In this document: positions 1-8,534 of the stretch, piece after piece | Position numbering within the stretch: the first letter of the stretch is position 1 | Layout of the letters: every line of letters begins with the position of its first letter | From: 54-19 sp038210655 | GTDB lineage: Bacteria; Chloroflexota; Chloroflexia; Chloroheliales; Chloroheliaceae | Direction of reading: 5' to 3' | DNA length: 64,000 nt | Assembly: GCA_038210655.1 (NCBI GenBank) | Contig: JBBQWM010000001.1 | Location: forward strand, 155,931 to 219,930 | Notes under the pieces: generated by a model | Database searches by the model: none | Seen by the model: only the letters and a program-made list of their open reading frames with translations | Told to the model about the DNA's origin: nothing | Program-made: the position numbers and the translations under genes

Positions 1-279
1 GCTATGAATGGCGAACTGCAAATCATTGGTAGCCTTCAGGAGCGCACCCTTTTGGACAAAATTTTCAAAAACCCGGAGATTGTAAACGCGCCGGTCGAGC
101 AGGTAATGGATGGGCCGCTCCCTAGCATCGCGGTAGACGAGGAAGTCGAGAACATCTTCCCGCTTTTCAATACAGCCGCCCCGGCCCTGGTGGTCGAGGA
201 AGATGGCAAACCGGTCGGTATTATCAGCCGGGCCGATCTGCTGGAGTTTATTGCCCGCCAACGCAGCCGCCAGCAATAA
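1..279 (+). CDS. Cystathionine beta-synthase, C-terminal CBS-domain part (5' end outside window)
   Basis: The frame is open from base 1 and ends in TAA at 277-279, so only the last 92 or so residues are seen. They form the second half of a CBS-domain (Bateman) module: a segment around PVEQVMDGPLP, then the typical ending LVVEEDGKPVGIISRADLLEF. In bacteria this tail is common on PLP-dependent cystathionine beta-synthases, where it has a regulatory role. The gamma-synthase/lyase gene on the same strand at 2515 supports a transsulfuration role (homocysteine plus serine to cystathionine). The catalytic domain is outside the window, so another CBS-domain protein cannot be excluded. The start of the gene is not in view. 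Confidence 0.7.
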   Translation, partial: AMNGELQIIGSLQERTLLDKIFKNPEIVNAPVEQVMDGPLPSIAVDEEVENIFPLFNTAAPALVVEEDGKPVGIISRADLLEFIARQRSRQQ

Positions 280-296
280 TAAGGGCGGAGTACTAA

Positions 297-328
297 ATGG
301 TAAGTAGCTTGACTATGCTACTTACCAT
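297..328. promoter_or_regulatory. Perfect 12-bp inverted repeat upstream of mazE-like gene (candidate operator or terminator)
   Basis: ATGGTAAGTAGC (297-308) and GCTACTTACCAT (317-328) are perfect inverted copies separated by 8 bases. The palindrome lies 27 bases before the antitoxin start and just after the end of the cbs gene. MazE-type antitoxins repress their own promoter by binding palindromes, so an operator is plausible. TTGACT (309-314) and AATAAT (332-337) are 17 bases apart and could be the promoter. There is no U-tract, which argues against a simple terminator. Confidence 0.5.
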
Positions 329-354
329 CTCAATAATTGTGGAGGAACCAAGAA

Positions 355-594
355 ATGACACAACTAGAGATTATTGAAGGCTTAAAAAAACTTACAACTG
401 AGGAGCGATTAGAGGTAATTGAGGTTACTTTACAAGCTCTCCAAAAAGACTTTCAACGAACCCAAAAGCTGCAAGAGAGAGAAGAACGCAGGCAGCGTTT
501 AGCCGCTTCGGCAGAACTTATGCTGGATGATTACCTTAACGATAAAGAGTTAACTGCCTTGACTGTACTTGACGCTGAGGATTTTTATGACTAG
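355..594 (+). CDS. MazE-like antitoxin
   Basis: A 79-residue acidic, helical protein. The frame is open further upstream from a TTG at 337, but ATG 355 follows a strong GGAGG (341-345) with good spacing and is the likely start. The N-terminal half (IIEGLKKLTTEERLEVIEVTLQAL) resembles small antitoxins paired with MazF/PemK toxins, and the C-terminus is acidic (LDAEDFYD). The toxin start overlaps its last 8 bases, the coupling expected for antitoxin-first toxin-antitoxin operons. Function is inferred mostly from this position, because the sequence alone is weakly diagnostic. Confidence 0.75.
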   Translation: MTQLEIIEGLKKLTTEERLEVIEVTLQALQKDFQRTQKLQEREERRQRLAASAELMLDDYLNDKELTALTVLDAEDFYD

Positions 595-925
595 AGGAGA
601 GGTATGGCTGCTTGATTTGGAGCCAACTGTTGGAGCGGAAATTAAGAAAACTCGCCCAGTTGTGATAGTAAACGATGACAGGATTGGAACTCTTTCGCTT
701 AAGATAATAGTACCTATCACAGACTGGAAAGATCACTATTCTAAAGTTGAGTGGCTGGTAAGGTTGGAGCCTAATAATGATAATGGGTTAAATAAAATCT
801 CAGCAGCAGACGCTTTTCAGATACGTTCAGTAGCAAAAGAGCGGTTCATTCGGCGATTAGGTAAGCTTTCGGATGTAGTAATGGAAGAAATTACTGAAAC
901 ATTGGCCATCGTGCTGAATATATAA
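587..925 (+). CDS. MazF/PemK family toxin (endoribonuclease)
   Basis: A 112-residue protein with the family's hallmark start RGEVWLLDLEP and the KTRPVVIVNDD strand, followed by IIVPITDW and the late segment AADAFQIRSVAKERFIRRLGKL. MazF/PemK toxins cut mRNA at short motifs and are neutralised by the upstream antitoxin. ATG 587 is chosen over the upstream frame extension (569) because it lines up with the conserved TRGEVW start and overlaps the antitoxin stop. Length is normal for the family. No frameshift is seen, so the pair looks intact. Confidence 0.93.
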   Translation: MTRGEVWLLDLEPTVGAEIKKTRPVVIVNDDRIGTLSLKIIVPITDWKDHYSKVEWLVRLEPNNDNGLNKISAADAFQIRSVAKERFIRRLGKLSDVVMEEITETLAIVLNI

Positions 926-1000
926 GCTGGAATCTGCTACTGGTCAGTGCAGTCTCTAGCAACAATAAGCGCGAAGTGCCGTATATTGAGATAATTATTT

Positions 1001-1330
1001 ATGCAAACTGGCAATTTGAATATAATGTTAGCTGAATTATGTCCCCGACTGGAAGCTCTTTATGAAGAGCGATTAGTACGGCTAGTTTTGTTCGGTTCGC
1101 AGGCTAGGGGTGATGCTGAACCTAACTCTGACATTGATATACTGGTCATATTGAAAGAACCCGGTCAATCCAAAGAGGAAAGAGAAAAGACGCTGGATAT
1201 TACAGCTGAACTATCGTTGCGTTATGATGAGGTAATTTCTACAATCTTTGTATCAGAAGATCAATTTTCAAAAGAACAAAGTCCCCTTTTGATAATGTAC
1301 GTCGGGAAGGGGTACTTCTATGATGTCTGA
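1001..1330 (+). CDS. MNT-type minimal nucleotidyltransferase (HEPN-MNT module)
   Basis: A 109-residue protein with the nucleotidyltransferase signature: LFGSQARGDAEPNSDIDILV gives G32-S33 and the metal-binding D44 and D46. In HEPN/MNT pairs the MNT protein is the antitoxin, and in the best-studied cases it inactivates the HEPN RNase by AMPylation. No clear ribosome-binding site precedes ATG 1001. An internal ATG at 1025 is possible, but the residues before the motif fit the family. The expected HEPN partner directly downstream is reduced to a stub, so this gene appears to be an orphan. Confidence 0.88.
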   Translation: MQTGNLNIMLAELCPRLEALYEERLVRLVLFGSQARGDAEPNSDIDILVILKEPGQSKEEREKTLDITAELSLRYDEVISTIFVSEDQFSKEQSPLLIMYVGKGYFYDV

Positions 1331-1412
1331 ACAAACTGCCCTCTTGCAAAAGGCCCATGACAGTGTTCGAGGAGCAAAATTGATGTGGGAGAAGGGATTA
1401 AAGGAGAAATAA
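1320..1412 (+). pseudogene. Truncated HEPN-domain protein (first ~30 codons only)
   Basis: An ATG at 1320 overlaps the end of the MNT gene in the -1 frame, as is usual for these pairs. The peptide begins MMSEQTALLQKAHDSVRGAKL, like the first helix of HEPN toxins, then stops at TAA 1410-1412. The catalytic R-x4-6-H motif and all the rest are missing. The last codons double as the ribosome-binding site (AAAGGAG) of the DUF1330 gene, so a deletion appears to have fused the HEPN start to the next gene's leader. Confidence 0.65.
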
Positions 1413-1700
1413 ATGGCCGGTTATGTGATCGTCAACATCGACGTAAAAGATGCAGCAGCTTACGAGGAATACCGAAAAGTCGTGCCAGCCTCAATTGAGA
1501 AGTATGGCGGCAAATTTGTGGTACGGGGCGGGCCGTTCGAGGTGGTAGAAGGCGACTGGCAACCACAGCGATTGGTAATTTTGCAATTTGAAAGTGCGGC
1601 CCAGGCCAAACGCTGGTATGACTCTGAGGAGTACCGCGAACCTAAAGAAATACGCTTTAGGGCGGCAACCGCCCAGGTGGTCATAGTAGAAGGTCTTTGA
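1413..1700 (+). CDS. DUF1330 family protein
   Basis: A 95-residue protein that matches the DUF1330 pattern along its whole length: VIVNIDVKDAAAYEEYRK, a central GGKFVVRGGPFEVVEGDW, and RLVILQFESAAQAKRWYDSEEY. The family has a ferredoxin-like dimeric alpha-beta barrel fold, and its biochemical role is not established. ATG 1413 follows AAAGGAG at 1400-1406. It sits between two toxin-antitoxin remnants and shows no sign of belonging to either. Confidence 0.92.
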   Translation: MAGYVIVNIDVKDAAAYEEYRKVVPASIEKYGGKFVVRGGPFEVVEGDWQPQRLVILQFESAAQAKRWYDSEEYREPKEIRFRAATAQVVIVEGL

Positions 1701-1759
1701 GCTAATTTAGTGGGTAGTTGAAGGGCTAGATGAGTGAAATATAGCAGGGGAGGGCAACA

Positions 1760-2116
1760 ATGCACGAAGACCTTAATTTGGAAAGAGATCTGATCGACCT
1801 CAAGACGATGCGAAAAAACCTGACCCAGATCGTGGATGAAGTCAGCAACGAGCATGCCTATAAAGTTATTATCAAAAATAACAAACCGGCAGCCGTTCTG
1901 GTAAACGTCTCCGATTACCAAACGCTCCAGGATCGAGTGCTGGCGTTGGAGTTGCAGATTGCCTTGCAAGAGACAATAGAAGCCGACAAGCGAGGCGAGT
2001 TGTTCGATTGGGATGAGACAATCGCCGAACTTGGGATCGAGCTTTCTGACGAGGGATATGAGAAGCCGGAAGGCTACGATCACATGATACCCAAGAGGTA
2101 CCGGGATGCCTCCTAA
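1760..2116 (+). CDS. Phd/YefM-family antitoxin
   Basis: A 118-residue protein with the Phd/YefM DNA-binding half: a LKTMRKNLTQIVDEV start helix, then KVIIKNNKPAAVLVNVSDYQTLQD, the typical strand-turn-strand followed by a helix. The C-terminal 50 residues are acidic and would bind the toxin. A GGGGAGGG site precedes ATG 1760. It overlaps the toxin gene by 11 bases. It probably represses its own operon, as the family does, though no clear operator was found upstream. Confidence 0.9.
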   Translation: MHEDLNLERDLIDLKTMRKNLTQIVDEVSNEHAYKVIIKNNKPAAVLVNVSDYQTLQDRVLALELQIALQETIEADKRGELFDWDETIAELGIELSDEGYEKPEGYDHMIPKRYRDAS

Positions 2117-2489
2117 AAACCCAACTTGGTCAAATGTCAAAATAGCTTACCGAGGGCGGGTCAGAGATAAAATAGGCGAGATAAAAGCTTATATTGATGA
2201 ACATAATGGCAATGACCCGGAAAACACCACCGGTTGGAAAGTTGTTCTGAAGGTTTTTGATGAAATCGAGCGCATTCGGCGTTGGCCCTGGGCTAGTCCG
2301 CATGTTGAGAACTTAGAAGAAAATTATCGGAAACAGCGCGCTGGTAACTACATGATCTACTACTATGTGGTAGACCCCAAAAGCCTGATCTATATTATCG
2401 AATTGAGACATACCAGCCAAAAGCCGCTTCAGCCGAGTACCTTAAAGAAATACAAGCGCGAAGTTGATAAACAAGAAGCTCAAGAATAA
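2106..2489 (+). CDS. ParE/RelE-superfamily toxin
   Basis: A 127-residue basic protein. The core has the ParE/RelE layout: an N-terminal helical hairpin (VRDKIGEIKAYIDEH), FDEIERIRRWPWASPHVENL, then YRKQRAGNYMIYYYVVDPKSLIYIIELRHTSQKP, the final beta-strands ending in the conserved R/H segment. ParE members act on gyrase and RelE members on ribosome-bound mRNA, and sequence reading alone does not separate them here. It lies in an antitoxin-first pair with the Phd-like gene and overlaps its end, and appears intact. Confidence 0.88.
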   Translation: MPPKNPTWSNVKIAYRGRVRDKIGEIKAYIDEHNGNDPENTTGWKVVLKVFDEIERIRRWPWASPHVENLEENYRKQRAGNYMIYYYVVDPKSLIYIIELRHTSQKPLQPSTLKKYKREVDKQEAQE

Positions 2490-2514
2490 GGAAGAATAGA
2501 CGAGGAAATAGACT

Positions 2515-3669
2515 ATGAAGGGTGATTATAACCAGAGCGGATTTGAGACCCGTGCCATTCACGCCGGACAGCCGCCCGACCCGACGACCGGGGCGGTAAC
2601 GGTTCCGATTTACCAGACTTCGACCTATGCACAAACAGCGGTTGGGCAACACAAGGGCTATGAATATTCGCGCACCCATAACCCGACCCGGACTGCCCTA
2701 GAAGAATGTATTGCTTCGCTGGAAGGTGGGCCGGACAGCTACGGGCTAGGCTTCGCCAGTGGCATGGCCGCCATTACGACCTTGATGTATATGGCCCGCC
2801 CCGGCGATCATGTGGTGTTGAGCGACGATGTCTACGGTGGGACTTACCGGCTGTTCGCCCGCATTTTGACCAATTACGGTATTGAATACGATCTGGCTGA
2901 CCTGACCGATATGGAGCGGGCGGCTGGTAAATTCCGTAGCACCACCAAATTTGTCTGGCTGGAAACCCCGACCAATCCCTGGCTGAAAGTTATCGACATT
3001 CAGGAAGTAGCCGATCTGACCCACAACGCCGGAGCTAAACTGGTGGTGGATAATACTTTCGCCTCACCCTATTTGCAGCGTCCGCTCGAACTGGGAGCCG
3101 ACGTGGTCGTCCATAGTTCAACTAAGTACCTGGGCGGGCATAGCGACGTGGTAGGCGGTCTGCTGGTCACAAAAGACCGCGATTTACGCGATCAGGTTGC
3201 TTTTCATCAAAACGCTGCCGGCTCTACCCCTGGCCCGTTCGATTGCTGGCTGGTACTGCGTGGCCTCAAGACCTTGCCGCTCCGTATGAAGGCGCACGGC
3301 GAAAATGCGCGGGCTATCGCCGAGTTTTTGAGCGAACATCCTAAAGTCGAGCGGGTAATGTATCCGGGTCTACCTTCCCATCCGCAATACGAAATAGCCC
3401 GCCGACAGATGAGCGGCGCAGGCGGTATGGTTTCTTTTATCGCCAAAGACGGTTACGAAGCCGCCCTTGAGATGGTTTCTAAAACTAAAATCTTTACACT
3501 GGCCGAAAGCCTGGGTGGGGTCGAATCGTTGATCGAGCATCCCGGAGCGATGACCCACGCCAGCCTCGCCGGTAGCCCTATCGAAATGAACTCGGCCCTG
3601 GTACGTCTCTCGGTTGGCATCGAGACTACCGCCGATTTGATCCGCGATTTGGAACAGGCTTTAGGGTAG
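2515..3669 (+). CDS. metB: Cystathionine gamma-synthase / gamma-lyase (PLP enzyme)
   Basis: A 384-residue Cys/Met-metabolism PLP enzyme of normal length. Diagnostic segments are FETRAIHAGQPPDPTTGAV near the start, YEYSRTHNPTR, LVVDNTFASPYLQRPLELGAD, and SSTKYLGGHSDVVGG with the Schiff-base lysine at K204. The enzyme either makes cystathionine from an activated homoserine or splits it to cysteine. The linked CBS-domain gene at the window start would favour the reverse (cysteine-forming) direction, but this is inference and many members do both. ATG 2515 follows GAGGAAA. The gene runs in the same direction as the cbs end and is separated from it by about 2.2 kb of toxin-antitoxin genes. Confidence 0.93.
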   Translation: MKGDYNQSGFETRAIHAGQPPDPTTGAVTVPIYQTSTYAQTAVGQHKGYEYSRTHNPTRTALEECIASLEGGPDSYGLGFASGMAAITTLMYMARPGDHVVLSDDVYGGTYRLFARILTNYGIEYDLADLTDMERAAGKFRSTTKFVWLETPTNPWLKVIDIQEVADLTHNAGAKLVVDNTFASPYLQRPLELGADVVVHSSTKYLGGHSDVVGGLLVTKDRDLRDQVAFHQNAAGSTPGPFDCWLVLRGLKTLPLRMKAHGENARAIAEFLSEHPKVERVMYPGLPSHPQYEIARRQMSGAGGMVSFIAKDGYEAALEMVSKTKIFTLAESLGGVESLIEHPGAMTHASLAGSPIEMNSALVRLSVGIETTADLIRDLEQALG

Positions 3670-3713
3670 GTGGCGGATGTCAGGTAGCAGCGATTACGAA
3701 AACAAATAACTGG

Positions 3714-5849
3714 ATGCAGCTAATTGAGAAAAAATCAATAGAGGGGACTGACGCGCAAGCTCCAACAAACCTCCTGACCCGACCTTTGCCCGGTTGGGTC
3801 AACTCCACAAATTTCGTGTGGCTGGCGGCGAGTTTGCTGGCAATCATAGCAGCAGGTTATTTGCTGGTGGCGCGGCCTGTGACAGTCAAGACCTGGAATG
3901 TCGATAACCTGACCAACACTGTCCCCGATAAGAACGACTACCAACTTGGCCCACCCGAAACCGACCCGGCAGGCCGACGCTTTGTCTGGACTAAGACGGG
4001 CAAATCGCTTCTGATTGTGCCGGTCAGCCCTAATGCAAACCGCCCGATCAAGCTTACGATCCGGGCGCGGGGAGCCAGCGCCGCAGGCGGGCCGGTCAAT
4101 CCAACCAAAGTCAGCGCGAATGGCATCGCTATTGGCGAGATCAAGCCGACCCCTGGACAGGCCGAATTCCAGGATTTTAGTTTCAGCTTTGTTCCAGTCT
4201 ATACCGACGAGCATCGTATTCGGTTGATCTTTGAAACGCCCGCCTGGAAACCCCCAAATGACCCCCGCGAACTAGGTTTTATGCTGCAATCGTTTTCGGT
4301 GGACGCAAGCGAAATCTGGTCGCCACTGGCGCGACCGGGCCGGGCCGGGCTAATCTGGCTTTTGCCGCTCCTGGCCGGGCTGATGCTGGCGGCAAAACTG
4401 GTACAACTTTTTGCTTTAAGGCAGGGCGCGGCAGGGGCTGGCCTGGGCTATGCGACGGTCGGGCTGACCTTGGCAACGGCAGGCTTGCTGGTCTTCTGGT
4501 TCTTCTTATTGGCCCGGGTTGGCTACAATGGTGAACTCAACCTTGATTTGTTCTGGCTTTATGCTGCTGGGTCGGTGTATTTGATCGGGTATTTTGGCTG
4601 GTTAGCGGTGGCAGGATGGAGTTGGGGCAGGTCGGGCGAAGCAACTTTGTTCGAGCGAACCGCCGCCCGAACCCAAAGTTGGCGCATCGCCCACCCGATA
4701 GCAACCGCTTTCACCACTATCTTCGTCTTTAATCTGGCTCTTAGCGCCGTCTTTGTCGGCAAAATCGTTCTGGAGAGCGGCAACATCGGCCCGGTTTTCC
4801 GCTATCTGGACGGCCCGGAATACGTCGTGATCGCCAATAATTTTTACGACCCGAAAGAGCCGTTGCTGGTCATCCCCGATTTTGGGCAACATTCAGAATT
4901 TTATTGGGGAGCGCACTTTCCAGGCTTTTCGGTCGCTCTTATGCTGGTCAGGCTGATTGTCGGCTGGTTGTGGTCGCCCTTGCTGGTCAATTTCCTGGCC
5001 TCGACTGGCTTTGCCTGGGTCTTTTATCGGCTGGTACGCGACTTTGGCTATGCTCGTTATCCGCTCTGGCTCTCGCTGGTAGCGCTGGTGTTGCCAGTGC
5101 GCTGGCTAATCTATCATAACGTTGGTGGCAGCGAACCGCTTTTTATGCTGTTCCAAATTTTGGCGGTCTACTGGTTCAAAAAAGAACGCTACTGGTTGGC
5201 AGGTCTGGCCGGATTTGGGGCGATCTTTACCCGACCGCCGGGGCTTTTCCTGTGGGCCGGGTTGATTCTCTTTTTGCTGTTCGAGGCTGCGCTCAAGACC
5301 TGGAACACCAACGGTCTAACTTTGCCAAAGCTAATAACTGCTTTCAACTGGCGGGCTTTCGCAGCGCTGCTTCTGATACCGCTTGGCCTGATGGTCGTCT
5401 TTGGCAGTTATGCCTGGCGTTATGGCGACTTTCTGGCCTACTTTAAGATTACCGAGAACGTCACACACGTCGGGCTGATCCCGTTCCCGACTCTCATGAC
5501 TGGTAATTTTGAAAGTCCAGCCCTGATCTATACCTACATTTTGGAAGGGGCCGGACTGATCGCACTCTGGCGACAACGGCGCTTTGATCTATTTTGGGTG
5601 GCCTTCGCTGCTTTTTTCTATACCATTTTTTTGTTGCACAGCGACGTGTTACGCTACTCAATCCCCTTCTTTGCCCTGGCCGTACTGATACCATTTGCCG
5701 AGTATGCCAGTGGCAAGGTAGCCCGGTGGCTGGCCGCCCCGGTGCTGATTGCTCTTCTGTTCTATAGCTGGGGTGTCTTCAACCGTAACCTGGCCGGTCT
5801 GGATACGTTTGAAATGATGAAGAACATTTTACAGATCAGCCTAAAGTAA
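3714..5849 (+). CDS. Polytopic membrane protein, GT-C glycosyltransferase-like
   Basis: 711 residues. One membrane segment at about 34-53 is followed by some 150 residues outside the membrane, with a beta-rich look and no recognisable motif. About ten further membrane helices run from about 205 to the end. The segment after the fifth helix (YLDGPEYVVIANNFY, then HFPGFSVALMLVRLIVG) and the PVRWLIYHNVGGSEPLFML loop resemble PIG-V/ArnT-like GT-C enzymes that use lipid-linked sugars. No catalytic residue can be named with certainty. The start codon ATG 3714 has no strong ribosome-binding site. It is probably transcribed with the upstream gamma-synthase gene (44-base gap). Confidence 0.6.
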   Translation: MQLIEKKSIEGTDAQAPTNLLTRPLPGWVNSTNFVWLAASLLAIIAAGYLLVARPVTVKTWNVDNLTNTVPDKNDYQLGPPETDPAGRRFVWTKTGKSLLIVPVSPNANRPIKLTIRARGASAAGGPVNPTKVSANGIAIGEIKPTPGQAEFQDFSFSFVPVYTDEHRIRLIFETPAWKPPNDPRELGFMLQSFSVDASEIWSPLARPGRAGLIWLLPLLAGLMLAAKLVQLFALRQGAAGAGLGYATVGLTLATAGLLVFWFFLLARVGYNGELNLDLFWLYAAGSVYLIGYFGWLAVAGWSWGRSGEATLFERTAARTQSWRIAHPIATAFTTIFVFNLALSAVFVGKIVLESGNIGPVFRYLDGPEYVVIANNFYDPKEPLLVIPDFGQHSEFYWGAHFPGFSVALMLVRLIVGWLWSPLLVNFLASTGFAWVFYRLVRDFGYARYPLWLSLVALVLPVRWLIYHNVGGSEPLFMLFQILAVYWFKKERYWLAGLAGFGAIFTRPPGLFLWAGLILFLLFEAALKTWNTNGLTLPKLITAFNWRAFAALLLIPLGLMVVFGSYAWRYGDFLAYFKITENVTHVGLIPFPTLMTGNFESPALIYTYILEGAGLIALWRQRRFDLFWVAFAAFFYTIFLLHSDVLRYSIPFFALAVLIPFAEYASGKVARWLAAPVLIALLFYSWGVFNRNLAGLDTFEMMKNILQISLK

Positions 5850-5877
5850 TTTACAACGGACTGTGATTGCCTGAGCG

Positions 5878-5886
5878 TGTTATAAT
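5878..5886 (+). promoter_or_regulatory. Extended -10 promoter for the S9 peptidase gene
   Basis: TGTTATAAT is a perfect TATAAT with the TGn extension, 119 bases before the preferred start codon. There is no good -35 box at the right distance, which extended -10 promoters tolerate. Transcription from here would begin near 5893 and favours translation from ATG 6005 over the in-frame TTG at 5867. Confidence 0.45.
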
Positions 5887-6004
5887 CTATGCAAAAGTAG
5901 TAGGACAGAAGCGTAGCAAGCAACAGGTTATTAAGAGGCAAATATTGTCGGAAGCCGGAGTGTATATTCTCCAGGCTTGCTTTGACTTATATCCTAAACT
6001 CATT

Positions 6005-7891
6005 ATGACACGAAAAACTGTGAAACCTTCTAACCCACTCCCATCACCCAATCCTATCCGGCAGGATTATATCTCGCTGGAAGAATTAGCCGCGCTTCCC
6101 AGCTATTATGCCCCGGCAGCTAATTGGAAGGGCGACCGGATCGCCTTTTACTCCGACAAATCGGGCCGGATCGAGCTATATTTGCTCGAACTCAAGACCC
6201 GCCAAATCAAACAACTTACCAATGGGCAGGCTCCCCGCTCGGTGCGCTCGAATCTATGTTGGAGCCATTCCGGGCGTGAGGTAGTATTTGGCAAGGATTT
6301 CGACGGTGATGAGAACCACGACCTGTTCGCTATCGATGTGGAGAGTTGCGAAATTCGCCAGATCATCCACGACCCGACCAGTCAGGAATACCCGGTCGAG
6401 TTTAGCCCGGACGACCAGTGGCTGAGTGTCTTGTCGAACCGCAACGGTCAGCTTAACTTATGGAAAATAAAACCGGACGGCACTGAATACACCCCGCTGA
6501 CGGCCTATTTTAACCCGGTGCTATCGGGCGGCAACTGGAGTCCCGATGGACGCTGGCTGGCTTTTAATGTCAACCAGTCCAACGATTTGCTCAACTTCGA
6601 CGGCTATCTAATCCGGGCCGATGGCACTGACCCGCTCCAAGGTGGGCGGCTTATTTTCCGGGTGCGTGAGGGGGCCGACGATCAGGTAGGCTCCTGGCAT
6701 CCTTCGGGCAAACAGATCGCCGTTACGTCAGATGCTTCCGGCGTACCGCGACCGGGTATTCTCGACCTCGAAACCAACGAAGTGCGCTGGTTGGGAGGCC
6801 CGGAAGATGCCAGTATCGGCGAAACTAGCGGCAAATTCTCGCACGATGGGCGTTGGCTGGCCTGCGAACGCAATTATGAGGCCGAGTTACGCTCGGTACT
6901 CTATGAGGTGGCAACAGGCAAACGACGTGAATTGCACCTACCACCCGGTCAAGCCCTGGCGACCGATTGGTTGCTCGACGATAGCGCCCTCTTGATTTAT
7001 CTGGTGACGGAAGACCGTCGCCCCGAACGCGGGCTTTACTGGCTCGATAGCGACCGCTACGAACCGCTCTTACCGGCAGAATATGGCAAGCTCGACCCGA
7101 CCCGTTTCGCAGCCGGAAAGCATTTTTATTATCCGTCATCCGATAAACGCCCTATCCCGGCCCTGCTCTATCATCCCCACAAACTGCCAACCCAACACAA
7201 GCTACCGGCAATTATTGTGGTTCACGGTGGGCCGACCGACCAGCATTTTCGGGTGTTCGACCCGTTTGTACAGGTGCTGGTTGATCGGGGATATGTCGTT
7301 TTGGAACCGAATGTGCGTGGCTCGACCGGCTATGGGGTGGAATTCCGGGATGCCGCGCTTTACGATTGGGGCGGGGGCGACCTGGAAGATGTGATCGCCG
7401 GGGCCAATTACCTCAAAAGTCTTTCCTATGTAGATCCCGAACGGCTGGCGATTTTCGGGGGTTCCTACGGCGGTTATATGACCTATGTAGCCCTGACCCA
7501 ACGGCCTGACCTGTTCAAAGCAGGGGTCGCCTGGGCCGGGATTACCGATTTGCCGCAATTGTACGAGGATGTGCCGGTTCATTTCAAGTATTATTTGCGG
7601 CAGCAACTGGGCGATCCAAAGGAAAAGGACGACCTGTGGCATAACCGCTCACCGATCAATTTTGCCCACAATGTAACCGCCCATTTGCTGATGCTCCAGG
7701 GTGAAAACGACCCGCGCACCCCGCTTAATCAAGCCAGCGTTTTCCGCGACCGACTGGTGGCGTTGGGTCGCCGCGATAATAATGATTTCGAGTTTGCGGT
7801 GCTGGGCGATGAAGGACATGGCTCGGAGGATGTCGAGCAAAAGATTCGGGTCTTCAAGTTGTTGGTCGATTTCCTGGCCCGCAAGCTATAA
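6005..7891 (+). CDS. S9-family prolyl oligopeptidase-like serine peptidase
   Basis: 628 residues from ATG 6005; a frame extension to TTG 5867 reads as non-conserved sequence and lies over the promoter. An N-terminal seven-bladed propeller of TolB/DPP4 type shows repeated WSPDGRWLAF-like blades (about residues 40-360). The C-terminal alpha/beta-hydrolase domain has IIVVHGGPTDQH and GSTGYGVEFRD, nucleophile S487 in GGSYGGY, D569 in GENDPRTP and H605 in GDEGHG. Such enzymes trim short peptides, and the propeller gates access. There is no signal peptide, so it is probably cytoplasmic. The GNAT gene follows after 37 bases. Confidence 0.93.
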   Translation: MTRKTVKPSNPLPSPNPIRQDYISLEELAALPSYYAPAANWKGDRIAFYSDKSGRIELYLLELKTRQIKQLTNGQAPRSVRSNLCWSHSGREVVFGKDFDGDENHDLFAIDVESCEIRQIIHDPTSQEYPVEFSPDDQWLSVLSNRNGQLNLWKIKPDGTEYTPLTAYFNPVLSGGNWSPDGRWLAFNVNQSNDLLNFDGYLIRADGTDPLQGGRLIFRVREGADDQVGSWHPSGKQIAVTSDASGVPRPGILDLETNEVRWLGGPEDASIGETSGKFSHDGRWLACERNYEAELRSVLYEVATGKRRELHLPPGQALATDWLLDDSALLIYLVTEDRRPERGLYWLDSDRYEPLLPAEYGKLDPTRFAAGKHFYYPSSDKRPIPALLYHPHKLPTQHKLPAIIVVHGGPTDQHFRVFDPFVQVLVDRGYVVLEPNVRGSTGYGVEFRDAALYDWGGGDLEDVIAGANYLKSLSYVDPERLAIFGGSYGGYMTYVALTQRPDLFKAGVAWAGITDLPQLYEDVPVHFKYYLRQQLGDPKEKDDLWHNRSPINFAHNVTAHLLMLQGENDPRTPLNQASVFRDRLVALGRRDNNDFEFAVLGDEGHGSEDVEQKIRVFKLLVDFLARKL

Positions 7892-7928
7892 TCTGACCAG
7901 CCAATCGAGGAAAAGAAAGGAAGCCCTC

Positions 7929-8519
7929 TTGACAACCCCTGCTAAACTAGCCGAAATTACCGCCCTCCTCAAAGATTTACCGATCCTCGAAACCGAGCGA
8001 TTATTGTTGCGTAAACTTAGCATGCACGATGCCGAGGATATGTACGAGTATGCGATAGACCCGGAGATTGCTTCGAGGGGTCTATGGCTGCCGTTTCATT
8101 CGCTTGAAGATAGCCTGGCTGATTTGAGCGAAACTTTGGAAATGTACGCTAAAGGCGAACTACCCTCCTGGGCTATCGTGCATAAAGCCGATAACAAGAT
8201 GATTGGACGTTGCGGCTTGCAGCGTTACAGCCCTACTCATTTCCGGGCCGAACTCAGCTACGCCATGAACCGCCACTATTGGGGGCAGGGCTATATGACC
8301 GAAGCAGCCCGCCGCCTGGTGCAGTTCGGTTTCGAGGTGATGGAGTTAAATCGGATCGAAGCGGTTGTATTACCTGAGAATATCGGCTCGATCCGGGTGC
8401 TGCAAAAAGTCGGCATGAGCTTTGAAGGGGTGCGGCGCGAACATACTTTTATAAGAGGCAAATTTGACGATTTGCAGATGTATTCAATCCTTCGCCCCGA
8501 ATGGGCCGGGCCAAAGTAA
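7929..8519 (+). CDS. GNAT-family acetyltransferase (RimJ/RimL type)
   Basis: 196 residues from TTG 7929, which sits behind a purine-rich GGAAAGAAAGG leader. The open frame runs further upstream inside the peptidase gene, but that part is not family-like. Features are ILETERLLLRKLSMHDAEDMYEY, GRCGLQRYSPTHFRAELSY, the acetyl-CoA loop WGQGYMTEAARRLVQFGFE and NIGSIRVLQKVGMSFEGVRREH. RimJ/RimL-type enzymes acetylate N-terminal amino groups of proteins or small amines. The substrate is unknown. It is likely co-transcribed with the S9 peptidase, and a terminator follows immediately. Confidence 0.9.
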   Translation: MTTPAKLAEITALLKDLPILETERLLLRKLSMHDAEDMYEYAIDPEIASRGLWLPFHSLEDSLADLSETLEMYAKGELPSWAIVHKADNKMIGRCGLQRYSPTHFRAELSYAMNRHYWGQGYMTEAARRLVQFGFEVMELNRIEAVVLPENIGSIRVLQKVGMSFEGVRREHTFIRGKFDDLQMYSILRPEWAGPK

Positions 8520-8534
8520 TATCAGCCTGGAAAG

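Noticed and set aside
5867..6004. Upstream extension of the S9 peptidase from TTG 5867
   Set aside because: It lies over an extended -10 promoter and is unlike the family; ATG 6005 begins the recognisable protein.
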